DNA of 64,000 nucleotides, from the NCBI GenBank assembly GCA_963677445.2, contig CAXXGF010000054.1, positions 186,001-250,000 of the forward strand, in the 5' to 3' direction. Below, in pieces: positions 1 through 9,291 of the stretch. The translations under genes and the position numbers were made by a program. How positions within the stretch are numbered: the first letter of the stretch is position 1; each line of letters begins with the position of its first letter. This DNA is from G963677445 sp963677445. Lineage in GTDB: Bacteria; Bacteroidota; Ignavibacteria; Ignavibacteriales; Melioribacteraceae. Under the pieces are notes generated by a model, which did not search any database, had not been told where the DNA came from, and worked only from the letters and a program-made list of their open reading frames with translations.

Positions 1-808
1 TGTATTATCCGGACTTACCGATGGAAAGACTTATGTTTGCAAGTCGCCCGGTGAAAATATCGCGGTAAAAGAAAATGATAAAATATCAGTGGAAGAATTC
101 GATGGACCTCATCCGGCCGGTCTTGCCGGAACTCATATTCATTTTCTCCATCCTGTCGACAGGAGCCATTTGGTATGGTATATTAATGCGCAGGATGTTG
201 TTGCTATCGGAGCTCTTTTTACTACCGGAAAATTGTATCTGGAAAGAATAATAGCATTAGCCGGAGCGCAGGTAAAAAATCCAAGACTGGTAAAAACAAG
301 AACAGGCGCCTCTTTAACGGAATTACTGGAAGGTGAACTTAACGAAGGTGAAAACAGAATTATTTCAGGTTCTGTTCTTTCCGGAAGGCATGCTGAAGGT
401 TATGTCTCGTTTCTCGGTCGTTTCCATCAGCAGGTGTCGGTAATTCGTGAGGACAGGGAAAAACATTTCCTCGGCTGGGTTAATCCGGCGGCAAATGTTT
501 ACTCTCTGAAAAATATTCTCTTGTCAAAACTGATTCCCAATAAAAAATTCGATTTTTCCACCGCTCTTCATGGTGGTAAACGGGCAATAATTCCCAGTGG
601 AAGCCTGGAAGCTGTTATGCCTCTCGATATCCTTCCTACATATCTTCTGCGCGCGCTTGCTGTAAAAGACCTGGAGGAAGCAGAGAAACTTGGCGTTCTT
701 GAGCTGGATGAAGAAGACCTTGCCTTGTGCACATTCGTGTGTCCGTCGAAGACAGAATACGGCCCGATGCTTAGAGAAAATTTAACAATAATTGAGAAGG
801 AAGGTTAA
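1..808 (+). CDS. nqrA: Na+-translocating NADH:quinone reductase subunit A (5' end missing)
   Basis: Peripheral cytoplasmic subunit of the six-subunit Na+-NQR, which oxidises NADH, reduces quinone and exports Na+. The reading frame is open from base 2, so the gene starts outside the window; the GTG at 89 is an internal Val, not a start. The visible part carries the GTHIHFLHPVD segment and the IGALFTTGKLY region typical of NqrA, and ends with a conserved tail (CPSKTEYGPMLRENL). About the N-terminal 200 residues of a usual ~450-aa NqrA are missing. The stop lies 3 bp before nqrB, as expected for the head of the nqrABCDEF operon. Confidence 0.95.
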   Translation, partial: VLSGLTDGKTYVCKSPGENIAVKENDKISVEEFDGPHPAGLAGTHIHFLHPVDRSHLVWYINAQDVVAIGALFTTGKLYLERIIALAGAQVKNPRLVKTRTGASLTELLEGELNEGENRIISGSVLSGRHAEGYVSFLGRFHQQVSVIREDREKHFLGWVNPAANVYSLKNILLSKLIPNKKFDFSTALHGGKRAIIPSGSLEAVMPLDILPTYLLRALAVKDLEEAEKLGVLELDEEDLALCTFVCPSKTEYGPMLRENLTIIEKEG

Positions 809-811
809 CCG

Positions 812-2014
812 GTGAAATTTCTCAAAAATATTTTTGAAAAACAGGAAAAGCACTTTCAGAAAGGAGGAAAGCTGGAGAAATTCTTTCCTCTCTTTGAGGC
901 TACTGAAACTTTTATGTTTACTCCGGGTACTGTAACCCGCGGCGCGTCGCATGTTCGTGACGCGATGGACTTGAAAAGAATGATGCTCGTTGTTGTTATT
1001 GCTTTAATTCCCGCTGTGTTAATGGCATTCTATAATACAGGTTTGCAGGCTAATCTTGGTTTGCAGCAATTAGGACAACAGGGATCTGATCACTGGCAGT
1101 CGCACCTTCTCCAGTGGCTCGGCATTAACCATGACGCGACAAACTTTTTCAGCAATTTTATTCTGGGCGCGTTTTATTTTCTGCCGGTATATATAGTTAC
1201 ACTCGCCGCCGGCGGTTTTTGGGAAGTGGTTTTCGCGATAGTCAGAAAACATGAAGTTGCCGAGGGATTTTTGGTAACATCATTATTGTTCCCCCTTATT
1301 CTTCCTCCCAATATACCCTACTGGCAGGTTGTGATTGGCATCTCTTTCGGTGTTGTGATTGGAAAAGAGGTTTTTGGCGGAGTGGGGATGAATGTTCTCA
1401 ATCCGGCTCTGGTTGCGAGAGCGTTTCTTTTCTTCGCATATCCGGCTGAAATTTCGGGTGACAGAGTCTGGGTTGCTGTTGACGGTTTAAGCCAGGCGAC
1501 TCCTTTAGCGCAGTATGCCGATACAGCAATGACAGTAAACGCGAGCTGGATGGATTCGTTTCTCGGATTTATTCCAGGTTCGATGGGTGAAACATCCACA
1601 CTGGCAATTCTTATCGGCGCGTTTATTCTGATAATTTCAAAGGTTGGTTCCTGGAGAATAATGTTCAGTATACTGATCGGAATGGTGCTGACCACTTTAC
1701 TTCTCAATGCTGTGGGAAGTGATTCCAACCCGATGTTCGCGGTCGGACCGGAATGGCATCTTGTGATGGGCGGTTTCGCCTTTGGCGCGGTATTCATGGC
1801 AACCGATCCTGTTTCTGCTGCTTTTACAAACCAGGGAAAATGGATTTACGGATTTTTCATCGGATTTTTTGTTGTCCTGGTCAGGGTTGTTAATCCGGCG
1901 TTTCCCGAAGGAATGATGCTCGCGATTTTATTTATGAATGTTTTTGCCCCGATCATTGACAAGATTTATATAAACAAGAATATCAAGAGGAGGCAACAAA
2001 GATATGCCAACTGA
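812..2014 (+). CDS. nqrB: Na+-NQR subunit B, covalent FMN protein
   Basis: Integral membrane subunit of Na+-NQR that carries a covalently bound FMN and is involved in Na+ translocation. The 400-aa product has many hydrophobic segments (for example residues 58-72, 115-135, 155-185 and 260-300). It contains DGLSQATPLAQ, where Thr230 matches the position of the phosphoester-linked FMN threonine; the usual Gly before Ala-Thr is Gln here. GTG is the start, 3 bp after the nqrA stop; no in-frame ATG lies closer. The end overlaps nqrC by 11 bp. Length and order are normal for the family. Confidence 0.96.
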   Translation: MKFLKNIFEKQEKHFQKGGKLEKFFPLFEATETFMFTPGTVTRGASHVRDAMDLKRMMLVVVIALIPAVLMAFYNTGLQANLGLQQLGQQGSDHWQSHLLQWLGINHDATNFFSNFILGAFYFLPVYIVTLAAGGFWEVVFAIVRKHEVAEGFLVTSLLFPLILPPNIPYWQVVIGISFGVVIGKEVFGGVGMNVLNPALVARAFLFFAYPAEISGDRVWVAVDGLSQATPLAQYADTAMTVNASWMDSFLGFIPGSMGETSTLAILIGAFILIISKVGSWRIMFSILIGMVLTTLLLNAVGSDSNPMFAVGPEWHLVMGGFAFGAVFMATDPVSAAFTNQGKWIYGFFIGFFVVLVRVVNPAFPEGMMLAILFMNVFAPIIDKIYINKNIKRRQQRYAN

Positions 2015-2819
2015 TGGTGGAACTAAAAAGACAGTTCTGGTTGCCTTTGGCGTTGCGCTGGTGTGTTCGATATTTGTTTCAGCCGCTGCTGTCGGACTGA
2101 AATCACTCCAGGATCAGAACAAAAAACTTGACAGGATATCAAATATTCTTCAGGCGGGCGATGTCGATTACGCCAATAAAAATCCTGAAGATATTTTTAA
2201 CAGCAAGATCAGTTCGGTGGTTATTGAGCTGACATCGGGAAAAGTTCTTGCTGAAAAAGAATATACCGAAGAGATTAAACCTGAGAACTTTAATATCAAA
2301 GAGATCAGTAAAAATCCTGATTATACCAGGAGACTGACTGCCGATAAGGACTTAGCCGGTATAAAACTGGTTCCTGAATATATGATTGTTTACCAGGTAA
2401 AAAATGAACAGGGAAGCATAGAAAAATATATCCTCCCTATTTACGGAAAAGGACTATGGTCGACGATGTATGGATTTCTCGCGCTGGATAAAGATCTTCA
2501 GACAGTAAAAGGAATTACCTTTTATGAGCATGGAGAAACACCGGGACTTGGCGGTGAAATAGATAATCCCCGCTGGAAAAAAAGCTGGAAAGGTAAAATC
2601 GCTTTTAATGATTCGGGCGAAAGGATCATCGAAGTTATCAAGGGTCTTGTAGACCCGCGAGATGAATCGGCAGATCATAAAATTGACGGACTTTCAGGAG
2701 CGACAATCACTACCCGCGGAGTAGATTATACTATTGCTTTCTGGCTGGGTGAAAGCGGATATGGTCCATACCTGAACAAATTAAGAATGAAAGAGGAGGC
2801 GGCAGATGAAAAAATATAA
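2004..2819 (+). CDS. nqrC: Na+-NQR subunit C, covalent FMN protein
   Basis: Membrane-anchored subunit with a periplasmic FMN domain. One N-terminal TM helix (about residues 9-31) is followed by an extracytoplasmic domain ending in DGLSGATITT, the ApbE flavinylation motif; Thr234 is the expected FMN attachment site. The FYEHGETPGLGGEI segment is also typical of NqrC/RnfG. The start overlaps the end of nqrB and the end overlaps nqrD by 14 bp, indicating translational coupling. No ApbE flavin transferase is encoded in the window. Confidence 0.96.
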   Translation: MPTDGGTKKTVLVAFGVALVCSIFVSAAAVGLKSLQDQNKKLDRISNILQAGDVDYANKNPEDIFNSKISSVVIELTSGKVLAEKEYTEEIKPENFNIKEISKNPDYTRRLTADKDLAGIKLVPEYMIVYQVKNEQGSIEKYILPIYGKGLWSTMYGFLALDKDLQTVKGITFYEHGETPGLGGEIDNPRWKKSWKGKIAFNDSGERIIEVIKGLVDPRDESADHKIDGLSGATITTRGVDYTIAFWLGESGYGPYLNKLRMKEEAADEKI

Positions 2820-3426
2820 AGAAGCTCTTCTCGATCCTATTTTTAATAATAACCCGATAGCTCTGCAGATTCTCGGTATCTGTTCCGCTCTCGCTGTTAC
2901 CTCGCAATTAAAAACTTCTATCGTTATGTCGATGGCTGTGATTTTTGTGCTGGTATTCTCAAATCTTTTTGTAAGTGTTATCCGGAAACATATTCCGGGC
3001 AGCATCAGAATTATTGTTGAAATGACAATTATCGCTTCACTTGTTATCATCGCGGATCAGTTGATCAAAGCTTTTGTCTATGATGTCAGTAAACAGCTTT
3101 CAGTTTATGTGGGATTGATTATCACCAACTGCATAATCATGGGACGCGCGGAGGCTTATGCTCTTCAGAATCCTCCCGGAATGAGCCTTGTCGACGGATT
3201 GGGAAATGGCCTCGGTTATTCTTTTGTACTGATTGTTGTCGGGTTTTTCCGTGAGCTTTTCGGAGCGGGGAAATTATTGGGTTATTCAATTCTTCCGCTG
3301 ACAACTGAAGGAGGATGGTATCCGGCAAATGGTATGTTTCTCCTTTCGCCGAGCGCTTTTTTCCTCATCGGATTGCTGATTTGGGTAATAAGAACCTGGA
3401 AACCTGAACAAGTGGAGGAGGAATAA
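2806..3426 (+). CDS. nqrD: Na+-NQR subunit D
   Basis: Integral membrane subunit of about six TM helices, paralogous to NqrE; the two together hold an intramembrane iron-sulfur centre. The ligand-bearing motifs are present: Cys26 in LGICSALAVT and Cys109 in IITNCIIMGRAEAYA. The length of 206 aa is normal. An AGGAGG ribosome site sits 5 bp before the ATG inside the end of nqrC, and nqrE begins 4 bp downstream. Confidence 0.96.
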   Translation: MKKYKEALLDPIFNNNPIALQILGICSALAVTSQLKTSIVMSMAVIFVLVFSNLFVSVIRKHIPGSIRIIVEMTIIASLVIIADQLIKAFVYDVSKQLSVYVGLIITNCIIMGRAEAYALQNPPGMSLVDGLGNGLGYSFVLIVVGFFRELFGAGKLLGYSILPLTTEGGWYPANGMFLLSPSAFFLIGLLIWVIRTWKPEQVEEE

Positions 3427-3430
3427 AGAT

Positions 3431-4042
3431 ATGTTAGAACATTATTTAAGTCTTTTTGTTAAATCGATATTTGTCGAAAATATGGCCCTGGCATTTTTCC
3501 TGGGCATGTGTACATACCTTGCCGTTTCAAAAAGAGTGGAGACCTCTGTCGGGCTCGGTATCGCGGTTGTTGTGGTACAGGCTATTACCATTCCGGTCAA
3601 TAACCTGATTCTCAACGCGGTCTTAAAGGAAGGCGCTTTATCGTGGCTCGGACTGACCGGAGTCGATCTTACCTTCCTCGGGCTGATCACTTATATCGGC
3701 GTTATTGCCGCAATGGTCCAGATCCTTGAAATGGCTCTCGATAAATTTGTGCCAAGCCTTTATAACGCTCTCGGAATATTTCTTCCCCTTATCACAGTAA
3801 ACTGCGCTATTCTCGGCGGTTCACTATTTATGGTAGAAAGGGATTATAATTTCGGTGAGAGTGTTGTTTACGGTTTCGGCTCGGGTATCGGCTGGGCGCT
3901 GGCTATTGTAGCTCTTGCCGGAATAAGGGAAAAAATGAAATACAGTAATGTCCCCCCGGGACTTCGCGGTCTTGGCATTACGTTTATAACGGTTGGTCTT
4001 ATGGCCATCGCGTTTATGTTGTTTTCAGGTATTCAATTGTGA
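3431..4042 (+). CDS. nqrE: Na+-NQR subunit E
   Basis: Integral membrane partner of NqrD. The matching cysteines are seen: Cys27 in LGMCTYLAVSKRVETS and Cys125 in TVNCAILGG. About six TM segments, 203 aa, normal length. The ATG follows a GGAGGAATAAAGAT leader formed by the end of nqrD. nqrF starts 11 bp after the stop. Confidence 0.96.
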   Translation: MLEHYLSLFVKSIFVENMALAFFLGMCTYLAVSKRVETSVGLGIAVVVVQAITIPVNNLILNAVLKEGALSWLGLTGVDLTFLGLITYIGVIAAMVQILEMALDKFVPSLYNALGIFLPLITVNCAILGGSLFMVERDYNFGESVVYGFGSGIGWALAIVALAGIREKMKYSNVPPGLRGLGITFITVGLMAIAFMLFSGIQL

Positions 4043-4053
4043 GGATTTGCTGA

Positions 4054-5289
4054 ATGGAAGGTATAAGTCTTGTTTTACTTGGCGTAGTATTTTTCACAAT
4101 CATCGTTCTTCTGCTGGTTGTAGTGATATTATTTGCCAAATCAAAACTGGTAGCAACGGGCAACGCCCATATTACAATAAATGAAAATCCCGAAAATTCC
4201 ATCGATGTGCCTATCGGCGGCAAACTGTTAAATGCCCTGGCTGAAAAAGAAATTTATCTCCCTTCGGCCTGCGGCGGCGGTGGAACATGCGGAGAATGCA
4301 AATGTGTTATTACCGATGGTGGTGGAGATGTGCTCCCTACTGAAAAATCGAAACTGAACCGCAAGCAGATTAGAGAAGGTTACAGACTTTCATGCCAGGT
4401 AGCGGTTAAAGATGATATGAAAATTGAAGTGCCTCCCGAAGTATTTGATATTAAAAAATGGGAGTGTACTGTTAAATCGAATAGAAATGTCGCTACATTT
4501 ATTAAAGAGCTTGTTCTTCAGCTTCCTGAAGGGGAACATGTCGATTTCCGCGCCGGCGGTTATATCCAGATAGAAGCTCCTCCCCACGTTGTTCATTATA
4601 AAGATTTTGATATAGAAGATGAATATAAAGGGGACTGGGATAAATATAACATGTGGCGTTTTGTATCCACCGTTGATGAACATATAGTCAGGGCATACTC
4701 AATGGCTAATTATCCTGAGGAAAAGGGGCTGATTATGCTGAATGTGAGGATAGCGTCTCCTCCTCCCAATATGCCTGATGTGCCCCCCGGACAGATGTCA
4801 TCATTTATCTTTAATCTTAAACCTGGTGATAAAGTTACTATCTCAGGGCCTTATGGTGAGTTCTTCGCTAAAGATACCGACAATGAAATGGTATTTATCG
4901 GCGGCGGCGCCGGTATGGCTCCGATGCGCTCTCATATTTTCGACCAGCTTAAGAGAATCCACTCCAATAGAAAGATGACTTTCTGGTATGGCGGCCGAAG
5001 CATGAGAGAAATATTTTACCAGGAAGATTTTGATGAACTACAGGAAAAGAATGAAAATTTCAAATGGCATATCGCTCTTTCAGAACCATTGCCGGAAGAT
5101 AACTGGAACGGCCTGACCGGATTTATTCACCAGGTGCTGCTTGATAATTATCTGAGCAAACATAAAGCTCCGGAGGATTGCGAATTTTATCTCTGCGGGC
5201 CTCCTATGATGAATAGCGCTGTGCTCAAAATGCTTGATGATCTCGGAGTTGAGCCGGAAAACATTCTGCTTGATGATTTCGGCGGGTAA
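4054..5289 (+). CDS. nqrF: Na+-NQR subunit F, NADH-oxidising flavo/iron-sulfur subunit
   Basis: Entry point for electrons: oxidises NADH with FAD and passes electrons through a [2Fe-2S] centre. Order of domains: N-terminal TM helix (residues 4-28); plant-type ferredoxin domain with Cys73, Cys79 and Cys82 (ACGGGGTCGEC) and Cys114; FAD-binding barrel with RAYSMANY at 213-220; NAD-binding domain with IGGGAGMAPMRS near 282-293 and FYLCGPPMM near the end. Length of 411 aa is normal. It closes the contiguous nqr operon; a 619-bp gap follows. Confidence 0.97.
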   Translation: MEGISLVLLGVVFFTIIVLLLVVVILFAKSKLVATGNAHITINENPENSIDVPIGGKLLNALAEKEIYLPSACGGGGTCGECKCVITDGGGDVLPTEKSKLNRKQIREGYRLSCQVAVKDDMKIEVPPEVFDIKKWECTVKSNRNVATFIKELVLQLPEGEHVDFRAGGYIQIEAPPHVVHYKDFDIEDEYKGDWDKYNMWRFVSTVDEHIVRAYSMANYPEEKGLIMLNVRIASPPPNMPDVPPGQMSSFIFNLKPGDKVTISGPYGEFFAKDTDNEMVFIGGGAGMAPMRSHIFDQLKRIHSNRKMTFWYGGRSMREIFYQEDFDELQEKNENFKWHIALSEPLPEDNWNGLTGFIHQVLLDNYLSKHKAPEDCEFYLCGPPMMNSAVLKMLDDLGVEPENILLDDFGG

Positions 5290-5908
5290 CGAAGTTACTT
5301 TGATTTTAGTTCGTAATTGTAAAATGGAATTTCCATTTGTTCTTAAACATGACTGTAGCCAGAGCCGTTGAACCAATGGTTGATTTACCGCGGCGGATCG
5401 AAACCGGCGGTAAAAGAAAGCCACATAAACACAAAGTCACTAAACTCAACAAAACTATTTTGTGATGTTTTTGTTTTGTGGTTGAGTTGGCGGCAAATCT
5501 TTTTCGGAAAGGCGCCAATTGGTAGACGGCTCGGCGGGATTAAGATTATTCCGTAAGCAGTCAAATTTTATGCAAAATGGTAAGAAATATATCAACAGCC
5601 AGAAAGTATTATTGCTAAATATAAGATTTGTGTTTACTAAAGGCGTGTCCTCCCCCGTCAATGAAGAAAAGCGCTTCATTGCCACCCCCTCCGGCGGGGG
5701 ACATTGTCGATTACCTGGAATTCCGAATATCCCCGCCGGATGGGGTGACGCCAAAATGTTCTTCTTTGGTGACGGGGTAGGACAAAAACCTGGAATTTTT
5801 AATTATTTCTGATCTGGCTCGGCCGGATTATGATTAAGATTACGATTAAGATTATGATTATTAAGTTGGAAGCGAGATAAAAGTTGATTAATAGAAAGGT
5901 AAAATAAA
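5290..5908. repeat. Gene-free stretch with dispersed repeats
   Basis: No convincing gene in 619 bp. Three repeat signals are visible. Around 5553-5585 is a copy of a motif (CGTAAGCAGTCAAATTTTATG...) that recurs at 15205, 19575, 38920 and, inverted, 55600. From 5640 to about 5790 is a palindrome-rich block (TGTCCTCCCCCG ... CGGGGGACAT) that recurs at 13800-13950. At 5827-5866 is a short tandem array of the unit GATTAAGATTAY, also seen once at 13737. Short ORFs here lack ribosome sites and overlap the repeats. Confidence 0.6.
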
Positions 5909-6100
5909 ATGGAACAGTTTTTAGCGTTGGCAGGATTTTTTGTCCTTGCAATAGTTATCATGGGCGGCGCGCTTACTTTCGCGAAATATAAAAAAGAAGG
6001 TAAGTCGTCCTCCGGATGCTGCGGCGGAGGCCATTGCTCTATAGATCACGGGCATCATCACGATCACGGAGCGGCTCATACCTGCAGCAATCATAAGTAA
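5909..6100 (+). CDS. Small Cys/His-rich membrane protein, possible NqrM-like maturation factor
   Basis: A 63-aa protein with one N-terminal TM helix (residues 5-25), a short Lys-rich stretch, then a metal-ligand-rich tail: CCGGGHC at 37-43, a run of His/Asp (HGHHHDHG) and a last Cys near the C-terminus. The leader has AAAGG about 7 bp before the ATG and a strong terminator follows. Known background: nqr operons of several bacteria are followed by nqrM, a small one-TM protein with essential cysteines needed to build the Na+-NQR iron centre. Size, topology, Cys content and position fit, but the sequence is not an obvious DUF539 match, so the role is inference. It may instead be a general metal-binding membrane peptide. 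Confidence 0.7.
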   Translation: MEQFLALAGFFVLAIVIMGGALTFAKYKKEGKSSSGCCGGGHCSIDHGHHHDHGAAHTCSNHK

Positions 6101-6106
6101 AAAATT

Positions 6107-6138
6107 AAAAGGCGCCTTATTGGCGCCTTTTTTTTTAT
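6107..6138 (+). terminator. Rho-independent terminator
   Basis: GGCGCC-TTATT-GGCGCC stem-loop extended by A/T pairs, followed by a run of nine T. It directly follows the small Cys/His-rich gene and ends the nqr region. Confidence 0.85.
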
Positions 6139-6357
6139 AAACGAGGGAATATAATACACAGCAAATATTTCTGTCCATCCTGACAGAACTTTTTTCTTTT
6201 TCCCTAAGCCGGCAAAGTTAAAATTATAAACATTTTAAAAAGGGTATTTTTTTTTATAGTGTGTTATAACATTTTGTTTAATATATTTAAACGGTGATTT
6301 TGTACAGGGTTTTTTGAAGAACAAAATAATTTTAAGTAAAATGTTACAGGAGCAAGG

Positions 6358-9249
6358 ATGAAAAAAATATTTCTTTTGTTATTCATCTTAATTTTTCCCC
6401 TCTTTATAAATAATGCCCAGCATATTCCATCTGACGAAAGGGGGGATAAAGAATATCGCAGGGAAACAAAACTTGAAGCAAATAATGTAAAAACCTCAAT
6501 TCATAATTTTGCGTTTGCCGGAAGAACAGGAGGTGAATTTCCAATCGATGTGCAAACTCCCTATGAATGGCCGAAAGGTTCTGGGCAGGTATATTGTGCG
6601 CTTCATGCGATGTTAATTGGGGCGGAAGTTGTTGACACGAATGGAACCACAATTCAGATTGTTGATGTACCCACCTACAGAACTGCTCCTGCAGGGTATA
6701 GCTGGTCTCTGGAGCCGGTTCCGGGATATTTAAATACTTGGGGCGATATAATAGCAAAAAGTACAATCCCCTCAAGCTGGCCCGAATTCTGGCCTGACCG
6801 GATGAATGATCCGACAGACCCTGGCTGGCCCGGAAGTTGGGATGGCTATTTCGGGAAAAATGTTTTTATCGAAGGAGAGGAACTTTATTACCATTGCACT
6901 GATGACACTTACGACCGTCATGATTATTTCCCCGATTCAACAGATTTAACAAGAAGAGGGCTTGGCCTTATTATCGGTGTTCGGTCATTCGCCTTTGATG
7001 AACCTCTATTGAGCGATGTGATTTTTCAGAGTTATTCTATCAAAAATGACGGGACAAAAAAACTTGAAAAACTCTCAGCAGCATTCTGGAATGCCGATTT
7101 TGTAGGTGGCAATGGGGATTCGCATGATGATTTAAGCAGATACAGTATCGAACACAATTTAGTCTGGTCACATGATCGTGATCATCACGCTCCCGATTTT
7201 GGTTCCGAGCCGGTTGGAGCTTATGGCAATGCTTTTCTGAAAACACCTGAAAATATTGATGGAAGCGGTCAGTTATCTATCTCAAATGCCCAGTATGAAC
7301 CAGCGGGATCATGGTCATTTCGTACAGTCAGCGATGAAATTATTTGGTCAAGGTTACTGGAACCGGGGTCTTTTTATGAGCCAAATTCTGTCGAGCCGGG
7401 AGAATATGACAGTTTTGTTTCATTTGGATATTTTACCTTGGAACCAGGTGAATCCACCGAGCTATTGTTCTCCACAATTTTTGTAAACGGACCCTTTGAT
7501 GATCCGGACGCGGAATACAGATACAGCGAGTTGTTGCGGAAAAGAGAATATATTAAAAAGATAGCGGACGCAGGTTTTAATTTTAACGCGTTTGAAACAG
7601 AAATAACATCTCCTGCCGGAGGAGAAATCCTCAGCGGAACTGTTGAAATTGCCTGGTCAACCGAAGCTTCAACCGGGCAGGCTTCTACATATCTGTTTTA
7701 TAGTCCTGATAATGGAGTTACATGGCAACCCGCCGGAAAGGATACTTTAAACAGCGGGAGTTTTTTCTGGGATACTTCCACATTGAAAGATGGAGTTTTG
7801 TATAAGTTAAGGATTATGACAATCGCCGATGGTGGTCTGAATATAACTGAATCTGAAGAAGTATTCACAATTAATAATCCGGGAAACGGAAAACCGGGAA
7901 TATACATTACTAATCCACAGCAGGGTGAGATTATTGAGGGAGTCTATGACATCAAATGGATTGGCGGCGATCCTGATGGCGATAACTGTAAAATTAATCT
8001 CTATTGCGTCAACAATTCTGATGATCAATGGATATTGTTCGCGGAAAATATCCAGAATACGGGGCTTTATAATTTCGATACGAGAGAATTGCCTAACTCC
8101 GCATCACAAATTCTCAAAGGTGAAATAATCGCGGGACAGGATACAGCGATTTTTGAAACCGGAACTTTTGAGATTTTTAATGAGAGAATTATTTTTCCCG
8201 ATACAACCCTCCTTGTAAACATGGAGATGAGAGGGACCGGGAGTATTGAAATCCATATAGCGGATGAAAATGCCCTTATTGATCATGATTATTTCATTTC
8301 TTTTGATAGTGAATATATCGAAGATTCACTCTTATATTCGGTGTCTGATGTCACGGATAACACGCAGGTAATAAGCAATGTTTTGGTGAAAGACAGCACA
8401 ACGGAAGGGCCTGTTTTTGACGGGCTGAGATTGCTTGTGAAAAATCATGCGACAGAATTAATTGAAGAGGAATCAGGATGGAATGTGAATTCAGGAATTG
8501 ATACCTGTACTGTCAGAGAAATGGTTTTTGAACCTGTCGCCTACCAGGCTCCCGTTCTTAAATTCGAAAGAAGCAAACCTGCAGATTATTTCATTGAGTT
8601 TAATGAGGTGGGTGTGGATACTTCTGTTTCAGGGGTAATTCAGGGGCATACTTTCCCGGCAGTCCCTGTTAATTTTTCAGTGAAAAATATTACTGAAAAC
8701 AAGTTTATCGACTTTATTTTTGTAGAAATGGATACTATTGGCGGAAATCCCGGAATGTTAACAAACGCAGGCGCTATAAAGGACAGAATAATATTCATAG
8801 AAGAGGGACCAGACGGAGCTGTTGAAGAAACTTACTGGGCCTACCTTAACTGTGATGATGGTCGTTTCCCCGATGTTGGGGATGACTTCACAGTAAGAAC
8901 CAGGAAAACTTTTTCAAAAGGGGATACTCTCTGGTTCTCAATGTCAAATGTAACCTCCATTGAAAAAGATTTGTCCGGCGCGCCGGAAGAGTTTTTTCTT
9001 GAACAGAACTACCCGAATCCCTTTAATCCCGAGACTACCATCAGATTTGGCATCACACAAAAATCGGTAGTGAAACTCGCGGTTTTTGATATTCTGGGGA
9101 GGAAGGTGACAACATTGGTTAATGAGGAGCTTTCCGCGGGAAATTACAATGTGATATTTGACGCTAAAAAGTTTGCCAGCGGTGTTTATATATATAAACT
9201 TGAAACTCCGGGATTTTCATTAAGCAGGAAGATGATTTTACTCAAGTAA
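6358..9249 (+). CDS. Large secreted protein with T9SS type A sorting domain
   Basis: 963 aa. The N-terminus is a Sec signal peptide (MKKIFLLLFILIFPLFINNA). Residues ~30-400 form a large domain of unknown function rich in Trp, Asp and Tyr. Residues ~415-600 hold two Ig-like/FN3-like beta-sandwich repeats with the VTSPAGGE...LSG-type pattern (ITSPAGGEILSGTVEIAWS, ITNPQQGEIIEGVYDIKW). The last ~85 residues are a type A C-terminal sorting domain (NYPNPFNPETTIRF ... SGVYIYKLET ... RKMILLK), so the protein should cross the outer membrane by T9SS and be surface-attached or released. AGGAGCAAGG precedes the ATG. It stands alone, with a hairpin after the stop. Substrate or partner unknown. Confidence 0.9.
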   Translation: MKKIFLLLFILIFPLFINNAQHIPSDERGDKEYRRETKLEANNVKTSIHNFAFAGRTGGEFPIDVQTPYEWPKGSGQVYCALHAMLIGAEVVDTNGTTIQIVDVPTYRTAPAGYSWSLEPVPGYLNTWGDIIAKSTIPSSWPEFWPDRMNDPTDPGWPGSWDGYFGKNVFIEGEELYYHCTDDTYDRHDYFPDSTDLTRRGLGLIIGVRSFAFDEPLLSDVIFQSYSIKNDGTKKLEKLSAAFWNADFVGGNGDSHDDLSRYSIEHNLVWSHDRDHHAPDFGSEPVGAYGNAFLKTPENIDGSGQLSISNAQYEPAGSWSFRTVSDEIIWSRLLEPGSFYEPNSVEPGEYDSFVSFGYFTLEPGESTELLFSTIFVNGPFDDPDAEYRYSELLRKREYIKKIADAGFNFNAFETEITSPAGGEILSGTVEIAWSTEASTGQASTYLFYSPDNGVTWQPAGKDTLNSGSFFWDTSTLKDGVLYKLRIMTIADGGLNITESEEVFTINNPGNGKPGIYITNPQQGEIIEGVYDIKWIGGDPDGDNCKINLYCVNNSDDQWILFAENIQNTGLYNFDTRELPNSASQILKGEIIAGQDTAIFETGTFEIFNERIIFPDTTLLVNMEMRGTGSIEIHIADENALIDHDYFISFDSEYIEDSLLYSVSDVTDNTQVISNVLVKDSTTEGPVFDGLRLLVKNHATELIEEESGWNVNSGIDTCTVREMVFEPVAYQAPVLKFERSKPADYFIEFNEVGVDTSVSGVIQGHTFPAVPVNFSVKNITENKFIDFIFVEMDTIGGNPGMLTNAGAIKDRIIFIEEGPDGAVEETYWAYLNCDDGRFPDVGDDFTVRTRKTFSKGDTLWFSMSNVTSIEKDLSGAPEEFFLEQNYPNPFNPETTIRFGITQKSVVKLAVFDILGRKVTTLVNEELSAGNYNVIFDAKKFASGVYIYKLETPGFSLSRKMILLK

Positions 9250-9260
9250 ATTCCCCATGT

Positions 9261-9291
9261 AACCATACCTCTGAAACATGGAGGTATGGTT
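9261..9291. terminator. Hairpin between converging genes
   Basis: Perfect 11-bp stem AACCATACCTC / GAGGTATGGTT with a 9-nt loop. It lies just after the T9SS gene on the + strand and touches the stop codon of the converging gene on the - strand, so it may serve both. No long T-run follows on either side, which makes factor-independent function less certain. Confidence 0.55.
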
